NCBI RefSeq assembly: GCF_018283645.1
Contig: NZ_JAGSXH010000009.1
Span: forward strand, 1 to 64,000
DNA from: Actinocrinis puniceicyclus
Lineage (GTDB): Bacteria; Actinomycetota; Actinomycetes; Streptomycetales; Catenulisporaceae
Direction: 5' to 3'
Length of the DNA: 64,000 bases
Shown here: piece by piece, positions 7,204-15,738 of the stretch
Numbering within the stretch: the first letter of the stretch is position 1
How the letters are laid out: the number at the start of each line of letters is the position of its first letter
The notes under the pieces: model-generated
What the model saw: the letters and a program-made list of their open reading frames with translations, nothing else
The model's database searches: none
Told to the model about the DNA's origin: nothing
Made by a program: the position numbers and the translations under genes

Positions 7204-8233
7204 GTTGGATGAGGACCTTGAGGGCCTCCCGGTCGGCCATGGCCCGGTAGCCGTCGGGTACCTGGTCGAGGGCCACGGTGCGGTCGAAGACGCGGCCGGG
7301 CTGGATCGTCCCGTCGAGGATGTCGGGAAGCAGTTCCTCGATATACGCGCGCGCCGGGGCGGCGCCGCCGGTCAGGGTGATGTTGCGGAAGAAGCCGGGG
7401 AAACCGAAGGATATCTTCTCGTACTGCGGCGCGCCGACCCGGCTGATCGTGCCGCCCGCGCGCACGACGGCGAACGCGGTGTCGAGTGCCTGCTCCAGCC
7501 CGACGCACTCGAGCACCGCGTGGGTGCCGTCGCCGCGCGTCAGCTCCCTGACCTTCTCCGCGCCCTCTTCGCCGCGCTCGGTGACCACGTCGGTGGCGCC
7601 GAACTCGCGGCCCAGGTCGGTGCGGTCCTTGTGCCGGCCCATCAGGATGATGCGCCGCGCGCCCAGCCGCTTGGCCGAGAGCACCGCCGACAGGCCCACC
7701 GCGCCGTCGCCGATCACGGTGACGGTGGTGCGGTCGCTCACCCCGGCGGTCCTGGCGCAGTGGTAGCCGGTGGGAAACACATCCGAGAGGGTCAGCAGCG
7801 AGGGCAGCAGCGCGTGGTCCTCGCCTGCGGGAAGCTTGACCAGGGTGCCTTCTGCCTGCGGAACGCGCACGGCCTCGCCCTGTCCGCCGTCGACGCCGCC
7901 CTGCGCCCACAGACCGCCGTGCCGGCAGGAGGTCTGCAGACCTTCCCGGCAGAAGTCGCAGGTGCCGTCGGACCAGACGAACGGTGCGACGACCACGTCG
8001 CCGCGTTTGAAGCCGGCCACCTCGGCGCCGACCTCCTCGACGACGCCGAGGAACTCGTGGCCGATCCGGTCGCCGTCCGGCGTGGTGGGCTTTGACGCAT
8101 ACGGCCACAGGTCGCTGCCGCAGATGCAGGCGCGCAGCACGCGCACCAGCGCGTCGGTCGGCTTCTGGAGCGAGGGATCGGGCACTTCGCCGATGCGTAT
8201 ATCGCCGGCGCCGTAGATCAGAGTGGCTCGCAT
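7199..8233 (-). CDS. Zinc-dependent medium-chain alcohol dehydrogenase
   Basis: 344 aa. The GroES-like catalytic domain has the catalytic zinc motif (C in ACICGSDLW, then GHEFLGVVEEVG). The structural zinc lobe keeps three Cys (CDFCREGLQTSC), the first being replaced by Asp, as in other members of this subgroup. The Rossmann fold follows (VIGDGAVGLSAVLSAKRLGA). It should oxidise an alcohol or reduce an aldehyde with NAD(P). The substrate cannot be deduced. No partner gene is adjacent on the same strand. Confidence 0.9.
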   Translation of the reverse strand: MRATLIYGAGDIRIGEVPDPSLQKPTDALVRVLRACICGSDLWPYASKPTTPDGDRIGHEFLGVVEEVGAEVAGFKRGDVVVAPFVWSDGTCDFCREGLQTSCRHGGLWAQGGVDGGQGEAVRVPQAEGTLVKLPAGEDHALLPSLLTLSDVFPTGYHCARTAGVSDRTTVTVIGDGAVGLSAVLSAKRLGARRIILMGRHKDRTDLGREFGATDVVTERGEEGAEKVRELTRGDGTHAVLECVGLEQALDTAFAVVRAGGTISRVGAPQYEKISFGFPGFFRNITLTGGAAPARAYIEELLPDILDGTIQPGRVFDRTVALDQVPDGYRAMADREALKVLIQP

Positions 8234-8493
8234 GAGCGGATTCTGCCTTCCGAGGTGAGTGAAACGGATCGGGAAGCCGGGGTTCGCGGCGCCGCTGCCG
8301 GGCGGTGGCGGCGCCGCGGGTCGGGTGGAGCCCGGTGGATGCCGGCACGGTCGCGGAGGTCAGCAGACGAGCGCGCCATCCGTGCAGACCCGCCGGTACC
8401 CGCGATCGCGATCAGGTACACGGCGACCGCGAATACTTCACCGATCCGGTCCGCCGCACCTCTTCGCCGGCGCGGCGGACCGTTCCGCGTCAT

Positions 8494-8817
8494 CTACATC
8501 GGCAGCAGTTCGAAGATCTCCACCGCGTGCTTCCCGTCACCGTCGGCCAGAACGGGAAGGCCGGCGGTGAGTCCCTTCGCCGCGGCGAGGTCGCCGGCCT
8601 CGACGATCGTGTAGCCGATCAGGTCGACGGCCCGGGCCTCGGTGCCGTCGTCGCGAACTGACACGCTCGACCCGAACGGCCTGCCGACGTCGACGAGCGC
8701 CTCGCCGGTCTTCTCCATCCAGGCGCCGAAAGCGGCCATCCGCTCGGCGCGCTGCTCCGGCGTGAAGTCGGACATCGCGGCGGCCGGGCCGCGGTAGAGG
8801 AAGATGAACCTCGCCAT
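8494..8817 (-). CDS. YCII-related (DGPF-fold) protein
   Basis: 107 aa, the usual length for YCII/DGPF-domain proteins: ferredoxin-like fold, often encoded near ECF sigma factors, biochemical role mostly unknown. The start ATG 8817 gives MARFIFLYRGPAAAM; the end has the conserved HAVEIFELLPM strand. No sigma factor is adjacent here. Confidence 0.8.
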   Translation of the reverse strand: MARFIFLYRGPAAAMSDFTPEQRAERMAAFGAWMEKTGEALVDVGRPFGSSVSVRDDGTEARAVDLIGYTIVEAGDLAAAKGLTAGLPVLADGDGKHAVEIFELLPM

Positions 8818-8980
8818 GTCGCTCGTCCTTTCGAGGATCTTCGTGCTCGATGCACGCTGTCACTCCATACGACGAACGGCGATGCGGGGCACGGACACCC
8901 GCCCGCAACGATCTCCACGATCTCCACGGCCCGCCCGCTCGGTCGGCGCCGGGCCGGTTCGGCTGACCACACGGGACGGT

Positions 8981-9019
8981 GCCGACCGCTTGTGCCGACC
9001 GCTTGCGCCGACCGCTTGC
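8981..9019. repeat. Three 13-bp tandem repeats
   Basis: Three head-to-tail copies of GCCGACCGCTTGY lie between the YCII gene and the 3' end of the epimerase-like gene. No role is apparent beyond a possible slippage site. Confidence 0.8.
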
Positions 9020-9030
9020 GCCGGATCCGC

Positions 9031-9942
9031 TCAGCCCTGCGCGAAGTAGTGCCCGTGCTCGAGGTCCTCGATGAGGCCCGGGTGCTCCGGTTCCCACCCG
9101 AGCAGCTTGCGCGTCACCTCGCTGGAAGTCGGATTGTCCACTCCGACCAACCCGCCGAGGAAGGCGAAGCGTTCCGCCGCGTCCTGCGCGGCGATGCTGG
9201 TCACGGGAAGTGCGGCTTTGCGCCCGATCGAGGCCGCGATGTCGCGGAAGGCGATGCCCTCCTCCGCGACCACGTGCAGCCGGCTGCCCGCCGGGGCGTT
9301 CTCCAGGGCGAGCCGGTAAGCCCGCGCCGCGTCCAGGGTGTGCACTGAAGGCCACCGGTTGGCCCCGTCGCCCACATACGCCGAAGCGCCGGTCCGGCGG
9401 GCGATGTCGATCAGGATGTGCGCGAAGCCGTGGTGGTCGAGAGAACTGTGCACGATCGGAGGGAGCCGGACGGCGCAGGAGCGCACGCCGCGTTCGGCGA
9501 GGGCGATCACGAAGTTCTCCGCGTCGACCCGCGGACCGCCGGGCGCGAAGTCGGTCTCCGTGCCCGGCCGTCCGGTGACGCCGGCGAGGCTGAGCATGAG
9601 CGTGCCGGAGGTCGTGATCAGCGGCTTTCCCGTCCCGTCGAGCGCCGAGGCGAATGCCCGGACGGCGGCGAGATCGGCCGCGACCGCGGCGGCGAAGTCG
9701 CCGGTCGCCAAATGTTCGTGCTTGAAGGCGAGGTGGATGACGCCGTCGGCCGCGGCCGCGGCCTCGCGCAGCCCGTCGAGGTCGTCCAGGTCGCCGCGCC
9801 GGACCTCGGCGCCGGCGGCGGCGATCTTCGCGGCCGAGTCGTCGGAACGCGCCAGCCCTTCGACCTGGTGGCCGGCCTGCAGCAGCTCGGGCACGAGGGC
9901 CGAGCCGATGTGCCCGGACGCTCCGGTAACGAGTACACGCAT
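9031..9942 (-). CDS. NAD(P)-binding extended SDR / epimerase-like protein
   Basis: 303 aa. The N-terminal nucleotide-binding motif is VTGASGHIGSALVPELL. The family's conserved DGVIHLAFKHEHLATGDFAA follows, and a substrate-binding region with VGDGANRWPSVHTLDAARAY lies near 195. The usual SDR YxxxK pair is not obvious, so it resembles the atypical reductase-like SDRs. Its gene is divergent from a TetR regulator with a perfect 18-bp inverted repeat between them, so it is very likely the regulator's target. The substrate is unknown. Confidence 0.85.
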   Translation of the reverse strand: MRVLVTGASGHIGSALVPELLQAGHQVEGLARSDDSAAKIAAAGAEVRRGDLDDLDGLREAAAAADGVIHLAFKHEHLATGDFAAAVAADLAAVRAFASALDGTGKPLITTSGTLMLSLAGVTGRPGTETDFAPGGPRVDAENFVIALAERGVRSCAVRLPPIVHSSLDHHGFAHILIDIARRTGASAYVGDGANRWPSVHTLDAARAYRLALENAPAGSRLHVVAEEGIAFRDIAASIGRKAALPVTSIAAQDAAERFAFLGGLVGVDNPTSSEVTRKLLGWEPEHPGLIEDLEHGHYFAQG

Positions 9943-9965
9943 GGGGGGATCCTCCCGGAAGAACT

Positions 9966-10016
9966 GATGTCACTTGGTGTCATGACGATAGCATACTGAT
10001 GACACCAAGTGACATC
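9966..10016. promoter_or_regulatory. Perfect 18-bp inverted repeat, TetR double operator
   Basis: GATGTCACTTGGTGTCAT (9966-9983) and its exact reverse complement (9999-10016) flank a 15-bp spacer. Each arm is itself a near-palindrome (TGTCAC-TTG-GTGTCA), so the region probably contains two operators, one per divergent promoter, with centres about 33 bp apart. It lies 17 bp from the TetR start and 24 bp from the epimerase-like start. Confidence 0.65.
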
Positions 10017-10032
10017 GGCTAGTCTTGGCGCC

Positions 10033-10599
10033 ATGGGTCGATGGCAGCCGGACGCGCGAGTGCGGCTGCAGGAGGCGGCGATGGCCCTTTACGGCGAGCG
10101 CGGGTACGAGCAGACGACCGTCGCGCAGATCGCCGAGCGCGCGGGACTGACGAAGCGAACGTTCTTCCGGTATTTCGCGGACAAGCGCGAGGTGCTGTTC
10201 TGGGGCGCGGAACTGCTTGAGCGGCAGATGGTGGGTGCGATCGAGGCGACACCCGAGTCCGCGTCGGCTCTCGGCATGATCGGCGCCGCGTTGGAGGCCG
10301 CCGCCGCCCGTTTCGAAGAGTTCCGCGAGTTCGCCGTACCGCGCCACCGGATCATCGCGGCCAGCCGCGAGCTGCAGGAACGCGAGCTGATCAAGGGCGT
10401 GTCGATGATCGCCGCGATGACCAGCGCACTGCGCGCACGCGGACTCGGCGACACCACCGCGGACCTCGCCGCCCACTTGTGCGTCACCGTCATGCAGGTC
10501 GCCTTCAGGCAATGGGTCGACGACCCGGAACCAAGAGCGTTCCAGCAGGTCGCCGACGAGGTTCTGGCGCAGTTGCGGGAGCTCGCCTGCGCCGGGTGA
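10033..10599 (+). CDS. TetR-family transcriptional regulator
   Basis: 188 aa from ATG 10033. The N-terminal helix-turn-helix is typical (TTVAQIAERAGLTKRTFFRY, then FADKREVLF). The C-terminal domain is all-helical and would bind an unknown ligand. The double operator immediately upstream suggests autoregulation and repression of the divergent NAD-binding protein gene. Confidence 0.92.
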   Translation: MGRWQPDARVRLQEAAMALYGERGYEQTTVAQIAERAGLTKRTFFRYFADKREVLFWGAELLERQMVGAIEATPESASALGMIGAALEAAAARFEEFREFAVPRHRIIAASRELQERELIKGVSMIAAMTSALRARGLGDTTADLAAHLCVTVMQVAFRQWVDDPEPRAFQQVADEVLAQLRELACAG

Positions 10600-10702
10600 T
10601 CGAATCCGCGACCCGGCCCCCTCCGCGTCACCGTCTCACCATGTCAGGGATTTGAGTTGTGCCTTCCCGGCGCTGTCCGAGGTGTCTGAGAGGCTTGCCC
10701 GT

Positions 10703-11284
10703 ATGACGACGGCTGCCGAACCCGACCCGACCTCCGCGCGCAACCGGGAGCGACTGGTCGAGATCATCGCGGCCGGCGCGGTGCCCAAATGGCTGATGTT
10801 CTGGGGCCATCAGCCGCAGGCGGACGGCAGTGTCGGCAAGGGCTGCCTCAGCCAGTGGTGGCCGAGCCGTTTCGCCGTGGACGGGGTCGATTACGCCTCC
10901 GCGGAACACTGGATGATGGCGGCCAAAGCGCGCCTTTTCGGCGATCTCGACGCGCTGTCGCGGATCCTGGCCGCGGGCACCCCGGCCGAGGCGAAGAAGC
11001 TCGGTCGGCTGGTGCGGGGCTTCGACGAGCAGGTATGGGCGGCGCACCGGTTCGACCTGGTGGTGGCCGGAAGCGTGGCCAAGTTCGGGCAGGACGCCGA
11101 ACTGCGCGGCTTCCTGCTCGGCACGGCGCGACGCGTGCTGGTGGAGGCCAGCGCGCGCGACCGGATCTGGGGCATCGGGCTGGCCGCCGCGGACGAGCGC
11201 GCCGCCGACCCGGCCCGCTGGCGCGGGCTGAACCTGCTCGGATTCGCGCTCATGGAGGCGCGCGAACAGCTCTCTCAGGCGTAG
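10703..11284 (+). CDS. NADAR-family (YbiA-like) protein
   Basis: 193 aa from ATG 10703. NADAR-family features visible are the FWGHQP start, SQWWPSRF, the YASAEHWMMAAKARLFGD helix, the LVRGFDEQVW core, and the LLGTARRVLVEASARDRIWGIG signature containing catalytic-type residues. Members hydrolyse N-glycosidic bonds in riboflavin-pathway intermediates or remove ADP-ribose from guanine. The 3' end overlaps the convergent MFS gene by 10 bp. No toxin gene is adjacent, so a housekeeping or detoxification role is more likely than an antitoxin role. Confidence 0.88.
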   Translation: MTTAAEPDPTSARNRERLVEIIAAGAVPKWLMFWGHQPQADGSVGKGCLSQWWPSRFAVDGVDYASAEHWMMAAKARLFGDLDALSRILAAGTPAEAKKLGRLVRGFDEQVWAAHRFDLVVAGSVAKFGQDAELRGFLLGTARRVLVEASARDRIWGIGLAAADERAADPARWRGLNLLGFALMEAREQLSQA

Positions 11285-12546
11285 TCGAGTCCTGCCGACG
11301 ATGCTTCCCGCGGCGCGGGCGCGTGCCTGGCCAGCCGCCACCAGATCAGCAGCAGCAGCACGGTCAGCGCGATGCAGAACGGGATCAGGGTCATGATTCC
11401 GGCGGCCTGGGCGATCGTGCCGGCCAGCCAGGGCAGCGCGGAGCCGCCGACCACGGACACGCCGTTGATGAAGCCGATCGCGGTGGGTACCAGGCGCGGC
11501 TCGGCCAGGCGCGGCGTGATCGCCATCGTGGTCGGGAAGAGCGGTCCGAGGAAGAACCCGAGCAGCGCGAACCCCGCGGCCGCCGCCACGGCCGCGGAAG
11601 CGGCCCAGACCAGAACGCAGGCCGCCAGGATGCCCGCCAGGCACCCGAAGCTCACGGCGACATCGCTCAGCCCGGCCCTGGACGCCACGGGACTGATCAC
11701 GAACCGGCCCGCCGTCAGGCCGAGCCAGTAGCCGCTGAGGGCATACCCGGCGATCAACGGCGACTGTGTGCGCCCGTCCACCAGGAAACTGAATCCCCAG
11801 TTGCCGATGCTGACCTCAAGGCCGACGTAGACCGCGAGGAACAGCGCGCCGAGAAGTACAGCGCGCTCCCGCAGCGCCGCCGCCAGCAAGCCGCGGCCGT
11901 GCTGCGCCGGGTCAGCCGCCGAGGCACTCGCCGCAGCCGTCGGCGGCTGCACCCCCGGCCCGGGCGCCACGGCCACTGCGGGTCCACCGCCCGGTCGAAC
12001 CGCCGACGGAAACACCAGGAGGACACCGACCAGCAACGGCACGTTGAGCAACGCGATCACGAGGTACACGCTCGGCCACGACCACGAGCGCAGCATCCAG
12101 GTCGCCAGCAACGGCCCGAGCAGCGCGCCGACACCGAAGAAGGCGTGCAGGCGGTTCACCCGCTGAGCCGACCGAGGCAACCGCGCGAGATGTGTGTTGA
12201 GGACGGACTCGACCACGCCGCCTCCGTAGCCGAGGAGGAGTTGCACGATGACGAGCCCTGCGAACGTCGGGTGCGTCGCGACGTACAGGTCCGAAAGCAC
12301 GAACACGGCAGTGCCTGTGGCGAGCGCGTTGCGGGTGCCGATGCGGTGCATGAGCGCGCCGACGGTCGACCCGGCCAGCATGAACCCCGCGGAGAACACG
12401 AAGAACGTGATGCCGATCCGCGTGCGATCCACCCCGTAGTCGGCGATCTGCGCGGGCAGCAACACGCCGCCGGCGCCGGCGCCGACGCCGACAAGAACGA
12501 AAGCCCAATAGGAAGCGGCGACCGACGATCGGTTGTGGTCGCTCAC
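11275..12546 (-). CDS. MFS transporter
   Basis: 423 aa with about twelve membrane helices and the major-facilitator layout. A central cytoplasmic loop (about 200-245) is rich in Ala, Pro and Gly. It opens with a hydrophilic stretch and a first helix near residues 12-30. The family signature between TM2 and TM3 is weak (GALMHRIGTRNALATG). It is probably a drug/proton or metabolite antiporter; the substrate is unknown. The next gene on this strand, lnt, lies 60 bp upstream, so they may share transcription. Confidence 0.85.
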   Translation of the reverse strand: MSDHNRSSVAASYWAFVLVGVGAGAGGVLLPAQIADYGVDRTRIGITFFVFSAGFMLAGSTVGALMHRIGTRNALATGTAVFVLSDLYVATHPTFAGLVIVQLLLGYGGGVVESVLNTHLARLPRSAQRVNRLHAFFGVGALLGPLLATWMLRSWSWPSVYLVIALLNVPLLVGVLLVFPSAVRPGGGPAVAVAPGPGVQPPTAAASASAADPAQHGRGLLAAALRERAVLLGALFLAVYVGLEVSIGNWGFSFLVDGRTQSPLIAGYALSGYWLGLTAGRFVISPVASRAGLSDVAVSFGCLAGILAACVLVWAASAAVAAAAGFALLGFFLGPLFPTTMAITPRLAEPRLVPTAIGFINGVSVVGGSALPWLAGTIAQAAGIMTLIPFCIALTVLLLLIWWRLARHAPAPREASSAGLDYA

Positions 12547-12606
12547 GGTTGCCTCGCCCCTCCCCGGAGATTTCCGCGGGCCTGCGACCGCGGCCGGGCC
12601 GGGCCA

Positions 12607-14136
12607 TCATAGAGCGCGAGACGACGCCCGGATCGGCAGGGAGCAGATCGCGGCGACCACGCCGAGCAGCGGGATGAACAACAGGGTATTGCCAAACCGG
12701 TCGTACGGGGTTTCGCGGGCGGCCAGCGGCACCGCGACGGTCAGGGTTCCGCGCGCCGTCGAGGGCAGCACGCCGAGCCGGCGACCGGCGGCGTCGTAGG
12801 CCGCCGAATCGCCGGTCAGCGCGGCCTGGACGACCGGGCGGCCCGTTTCCGCGGCCCGCAGCGCGAGCAGCGAAGCCTGCTGGTCCTGAACGTAGCTGCC
12901 CTGGAACGTCGAGGTCGAGGACTGATAGACCACGAGCCGGGCGCCCCGGACGGCGAGCGTGCGGGCCATGTCCGGGAATGAGGACTCGAAGCAGGTCAGC
13001 GGGCCGATCGGCAGGCCGGCCGCGGTGCGCAGCACGACCGGGCCGGTACCGGCGGTGCGATTGACCGCGGCGGCTTTGGAGACCAGGTGCAGCCAGCCGA
13101 GCGCCGAGCGCAGCGGCACGTACTCGCCGAACGGCACCAGCCTGGTCTTGATGTATTGGCCCGTGATGCCGCGCCGGTCGAGCAGCACCGACACCTTCGC
13201 GATCGAGCCGTCGCGCCGGGTCGCGTCGACGTCGACCAGCAGCGGCGCCCCGATCGCGCCCGAGAGCGCGGCCAGTCGCGCCCGCAGGTCCGGGCGGCTG
13301 CTCAGGTCGTAGGGGACGCTGCTCTCGCCCCAGACGACCAGGTCGGTCCCGGCGGACCGCGGTGGCGCGGCCGGCTGCCGGGTCAGGGCGATACCGGCGG
13401 CCAGTCGCCGCGCCGGGTCCGCATCGAGGCCGGGCTGTACCAGTGTGACGCGCGCGCTCGTAGTGCCGGTGGGCTGGTGCAGGGCGAACCAGCACGGCCC
13501 GGCGGCCGACACGACGAACACCGCGGCGCCCGCGGCGGCCCGCGTGGCCCGGCGGCCGGTCAACAGCAGCAGCACCGCGGTGTTGACGGCCACCACGGCC
13601 GCGCCGACCAGCCACACCGCGCCGAGCGCGGCCAGCCCGAGGACCGCGGGGTGCCGCCACTGGCTGGCGCCGAGCGGATTCCACGCGCCGCCGAGCACCG
13701 GCCAGGACCGCGCGGCCTCGACCAGCGTCCATCCGGCGGGCACCGCGACCAGCGCTCGCAGCGCACCGGGGAGCGTGTCGGCCTGCGAGAGGAGCCGGCG
13801 CGTCAACACCGCCCAGGGAGCCCAGAGCAGGCCGACGAGAGCGACCGCGACCGGGAAGAACGCCGTGAGGTCCGGCGCGAGCCAGTACTCGCAGGCCAGC
13901 AGGTAGCCGGCGCCGCCGAGCCAGCCGGCGACGGCGGCCTGCCGCCAGTCGCGCGCGCCGCGCAGCAGCGCCAGCCACGGCACCAGCACGACCCAGGCCA
14001 GCCAGTCCAGGCCGATCCTCGGGAAGACGAGCACCGCCGCCGCGCCCGCGAACAGCGCGGCCACCCGGGGCCGCCACCGCGCGAGTCTCTCCCCAGCAGC
14101 CGCCACGCACCCATCGTGACAGCCCGGACGCGTCAC
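12607..14136 (-). CDS. lnt: Apolipoprotein N-acyltransferase
   Basis: About 509 aa. An N-terminal multi-helix membrane part (about residues 20-210) is followed by an extracytoplasmic nitrilase-like domain. The catalytic triad can be seen: Glu in VVWGESSVPYD, Lys in GQYIKTRLVPFGEY, and Cys in GPLTCFESSFPD. Lnt transfers an acyl chain to the N-terminal Cys of lipoproteins in the membrane. Several lipoproteins in this window would be substrates. GTG 14136 is the longest start; GTG 14106 (giving VAAAGERLARWRPR) is equally possible because neither has a clear Shine-Dalgarno. Confidence 0.85.
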   Translation of the reverse strand: MTRPGCHDGCVAAAGERLARWRPRVAALFAGAAAVLVFPRIGLDWLAWVVLVPWLALLRGARDWRQAAVAGWLGGAGYLLACEYWLAPDLTAFFPVAVALVGLLWAPWAVLTRRLLSQADTLPGALRALVAVPAGWTLVEAARSWPVLGGAWNPLGASQWRHPAVLGLAALGAVWLVGAAVVAVNTAVLLLLTGRRATRAAAGAAVFVVSAAGPCWFALHQPTGTTSARVTLVQPGLDADPARRLAAGIALTRQPAAPPRSAGTDLVVWGESSVPYDLSSRPDLRARLAALSGAIGAPLLVDVDATRRDGSIAKVSVLLDRRGITGQYIKTRLVPFGEYVPLRSALGWLHLVSKAAAVNRTAGTGPVVLRTAAGLPIGPLTCFESSFPDMARTLAVRGARLVVYQSSTSTFQGSYVQDQQASLLALRAAETGRPVVQAALTGDSAAYDAAGRRLGVLPSTARGTLTVAVPLAARETPYDRFGNTLLFIPLLGVVAAICSLPIRASSRAL

Positions 14137-14406
14137 GTCAGCGCGCGGGGTTCACCGGCTCGTGGGCGAGCGGGAATGCGCGCCACGGTTCCCGCCCGGT
14201 CGGCGCGGCGGGGATCGTCGTGGCGTACGGTCGGCGGACTCACAGGATAGTCCCAGGTCCGAATGATGCCGCGAGCGATAAAGTACGGATGTGGCACGAA
14301 CCGGGCGGGGCGACGGGGGACCACGTCCTCTCAAGCGAAGGACGGCCTGGACTGGCTGGCCTGGGTCGTGCCGGCGCTGCCGCGCGTCAAGGAGGTGACC
14401 GCGATC

Positions 14407-14826
14407 ATGAGTGTTGAGCCCAGGTCCGACCACGATGTTCACCGCGGCGGGGACGGGACCGGGAGCGTGCGGGCGTCCGATGCCGAGCGGGAAGCGGCGC
14501 TGCGCGCACTGGCCACGCACTTCGCCGACGGCCGGCTGGAGCGCGCCGAGTTCGACGAGCGCGCGGATGCGGCACTTGCGGCCCGTACCCGGGAGCAGTT
14601 GCGCGCGCTTTTCACCGACCTGCCCACCCAAGCACCGGCGAGTGAGCCGCGCCGCGCGCCGGACCTGGCCGCGCGCGGTGTGGCGCTGCCCGCAGGCCCG
14701 CTTCTCTTCCTCGTGCCTGTCCTGTTCGTCTTCGCGGTCGTGGCGGCGATGCACGGTGCGCCGCCGGTCCCCCTCGCACTGTTAGCGTTCGTCCTGATGC
14801 GCCGTCACCGGCGCTTGAACCGCTGA
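14407..14826 (+). CDS. DUF1707 small membrane protein
   Basis: 139 aa. The DUF1707 motif is clear: RASDAEREAALRALATHFAD, then GRLERAEFDERADAALAARTREQLRALFTDLP. Two membrane helices follow near residues 92-130, and the tail is short and basic. The domain resembles SHOCT regions that assist oligomerisation, and it is common in actinobacterial membrane proteins of unknown role. The start ATG 14407 follows AAGGAGGTGACC, an almost perfect anti-16S match, at somewhat long spacing. The next membrane protein gene begins 16 bp downstream. Confidence 0.82.
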   Translation: MSVEPRSDHDVHRGGDGTGSVRASDAEREAALRALATHFADGRLERAEFDERADAALAARTREQLRALFTDLPTQAPASEPRRAPDLAARGVALPAGPLLFLVPVLFVFAVVAAMHGAPPVPLALLAFVLMRRHRRLNR

Positions 14827-14842
14827 ATCGAGAGGCACGACC

Positions 14843-15343
14843 ATGGATCTGACTCCGCAGGTGACGACCGGTAGCGCAACGGCCGCGCCGGCGCTGCAGA
14901 CCCCTGTACCGGCTTCGACAGCGAGGCTGCGCCGAGCGAGTCTCGGTGCGCTGTTCGCGCTGCTCGTGGAGTACGGGCTCGGTATGGGCGTCAACCTGTT
15001 CGTAAACGTCCCCGACGCCGACAAGGGCAAGGGGACCGGCGCGGCGTTCGGCAAGGCCATGTCCAACGGCCCGGCGGCGCTCGCGGCGCACGCGGGTATC
15101 GGCATCCTGCTGATCCTGAACGTCATCGTCGTGTTCGTACTCGCGCTGCGTTCCCGGCAGCGCGCCGCGACCGTCAGCTCGCTCGTGGCGCTGCTTTGCG
15201 TTCTCGGCGCGGCGTTCTCGGGCGCGGCCTTCGTCGACAAGGGCGCGAACGGCTCCTCGATGACGATGGCGGTGCTCACGGGCGTCGCAATGGCCTGCTA
15301 TGCAGTCAACCTGTTCGTTCTCGGGTCCGACCGGAAGGTCTGA
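14843..15343 (+). CDS. Four-helix membrane protein, unknown function
   Basis: 166 aa. Four hydrophobic segments are visible: about 32-55 (ALFALLVEYGLGMGVNLFVN), 75-100, 108-130 and 137-160. A short loop with DADKGKGTGAAFGKAM lies between the first two. No family is recognised. It is preceded by GAGAGGCACGACC and lies 16 bp after the DUF1707 gene, so they probably form one operon. Confidence 0.72.
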   Translation: MDLTPQVTTGSATAAPALQTPVPASTARLRRASLGALFALLVEYGLGMGVNLFVNVPDADKGKGTGAAFGKAMSNGPAALAAHAGIGILLILNVIVVFVLALRSRQRAATVSSLVALLCVLGAAFSGAAFVDKGANGSSMTMAVLTGVAMACYAVNLFVLGSDRKV

Positions 15344-15429
15344 GAGGGCGACGGCATGCGTCGGCCCGCGTGCGGTTGATCCGCGCGCGGGCCGGGTCGT
15401 TGCTGTTCGCCGGATGTCCGGCGGGTCCG

Positions 15430-15591
15430 TCAGCGGCTGAGTCCGTCGACGGCGCGACGGGCGCGCCCGTCGGCCCAGGCCGCGATGCGGGACCAGCGGT
15501 TGGCCGCGGCCAACCGCCGGGAGAGCCCGTGCTCGCGGGCGGAGCGCACCAGGTCGGCGTTGTGCACGTCGGCCGGTTCGGTCGGGTTCAT
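15430..15591 (-). CDS. Small basic protein (53 aa) divergent from CGNR regulator
   Basis: A short gene with a strong Shine-Dalgarno (GGAGGGAAC) before ATG 15591. The product begins MNPTEPADVHNADLVRSARE and continues as an Arg/Ala-rich amphipathic helix ending RARRAVDGLSR. The layout (short acidic head, then a basic helix) resembles small hypothetical proteins of Streptomyces-like genomes, but no function is known to me. It shares its intergenic region with the CGNR regulator, so the regulator may control it. Confidence 0.55.
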   Translation of the reverse strand: MNPTEPADVHNADLVRSAREHGLSRRLAAANRWSRIAAWADGRARRAVDGLSR

Positions 15592-15690
15592 GCTCTTCGT
15601 TCCCTCCACCGGATCCGTCACCGGATCCACTTCGACGTCTGATCGTCCGTCGCGCTCGCCCCCGGACTCGACAAGTGGTCGACGACCGAT

Positions 15691-15720
15691 GTTACCGTCA
15701 TAATCGCCTTTGACAGTAAC
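15691..15720. promoter_or_regulatory. Inverted repeat between small protein and CGNR genes
   Basis: GTTACCGTCA (15691-15700) and TGACAGTAAC (15711-15720) are inverted copies with 9 of 10 positions matching, 10 bp apart. They lie 19 bp upstream of the CGNR regulator start. This is a plausible autoregulatory operator. Confidence 0.5.
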
Positions 15721-15738
15721 GACGATACGCGACAGGAG

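Noticed and set aside
10703-11284. NADAR protein as antitoxin of a DarT-type system
   Set aside because: No DarT-like ADP-ribosyltransferase gene is adjacent; neighbours are TetR and MFS genes.
10789-12612. 607-codon open frame opposite the MFS gene
   Set aside because: Highly basic low-complexity translation without domains; antisense to a clear twelve-helix transporter.
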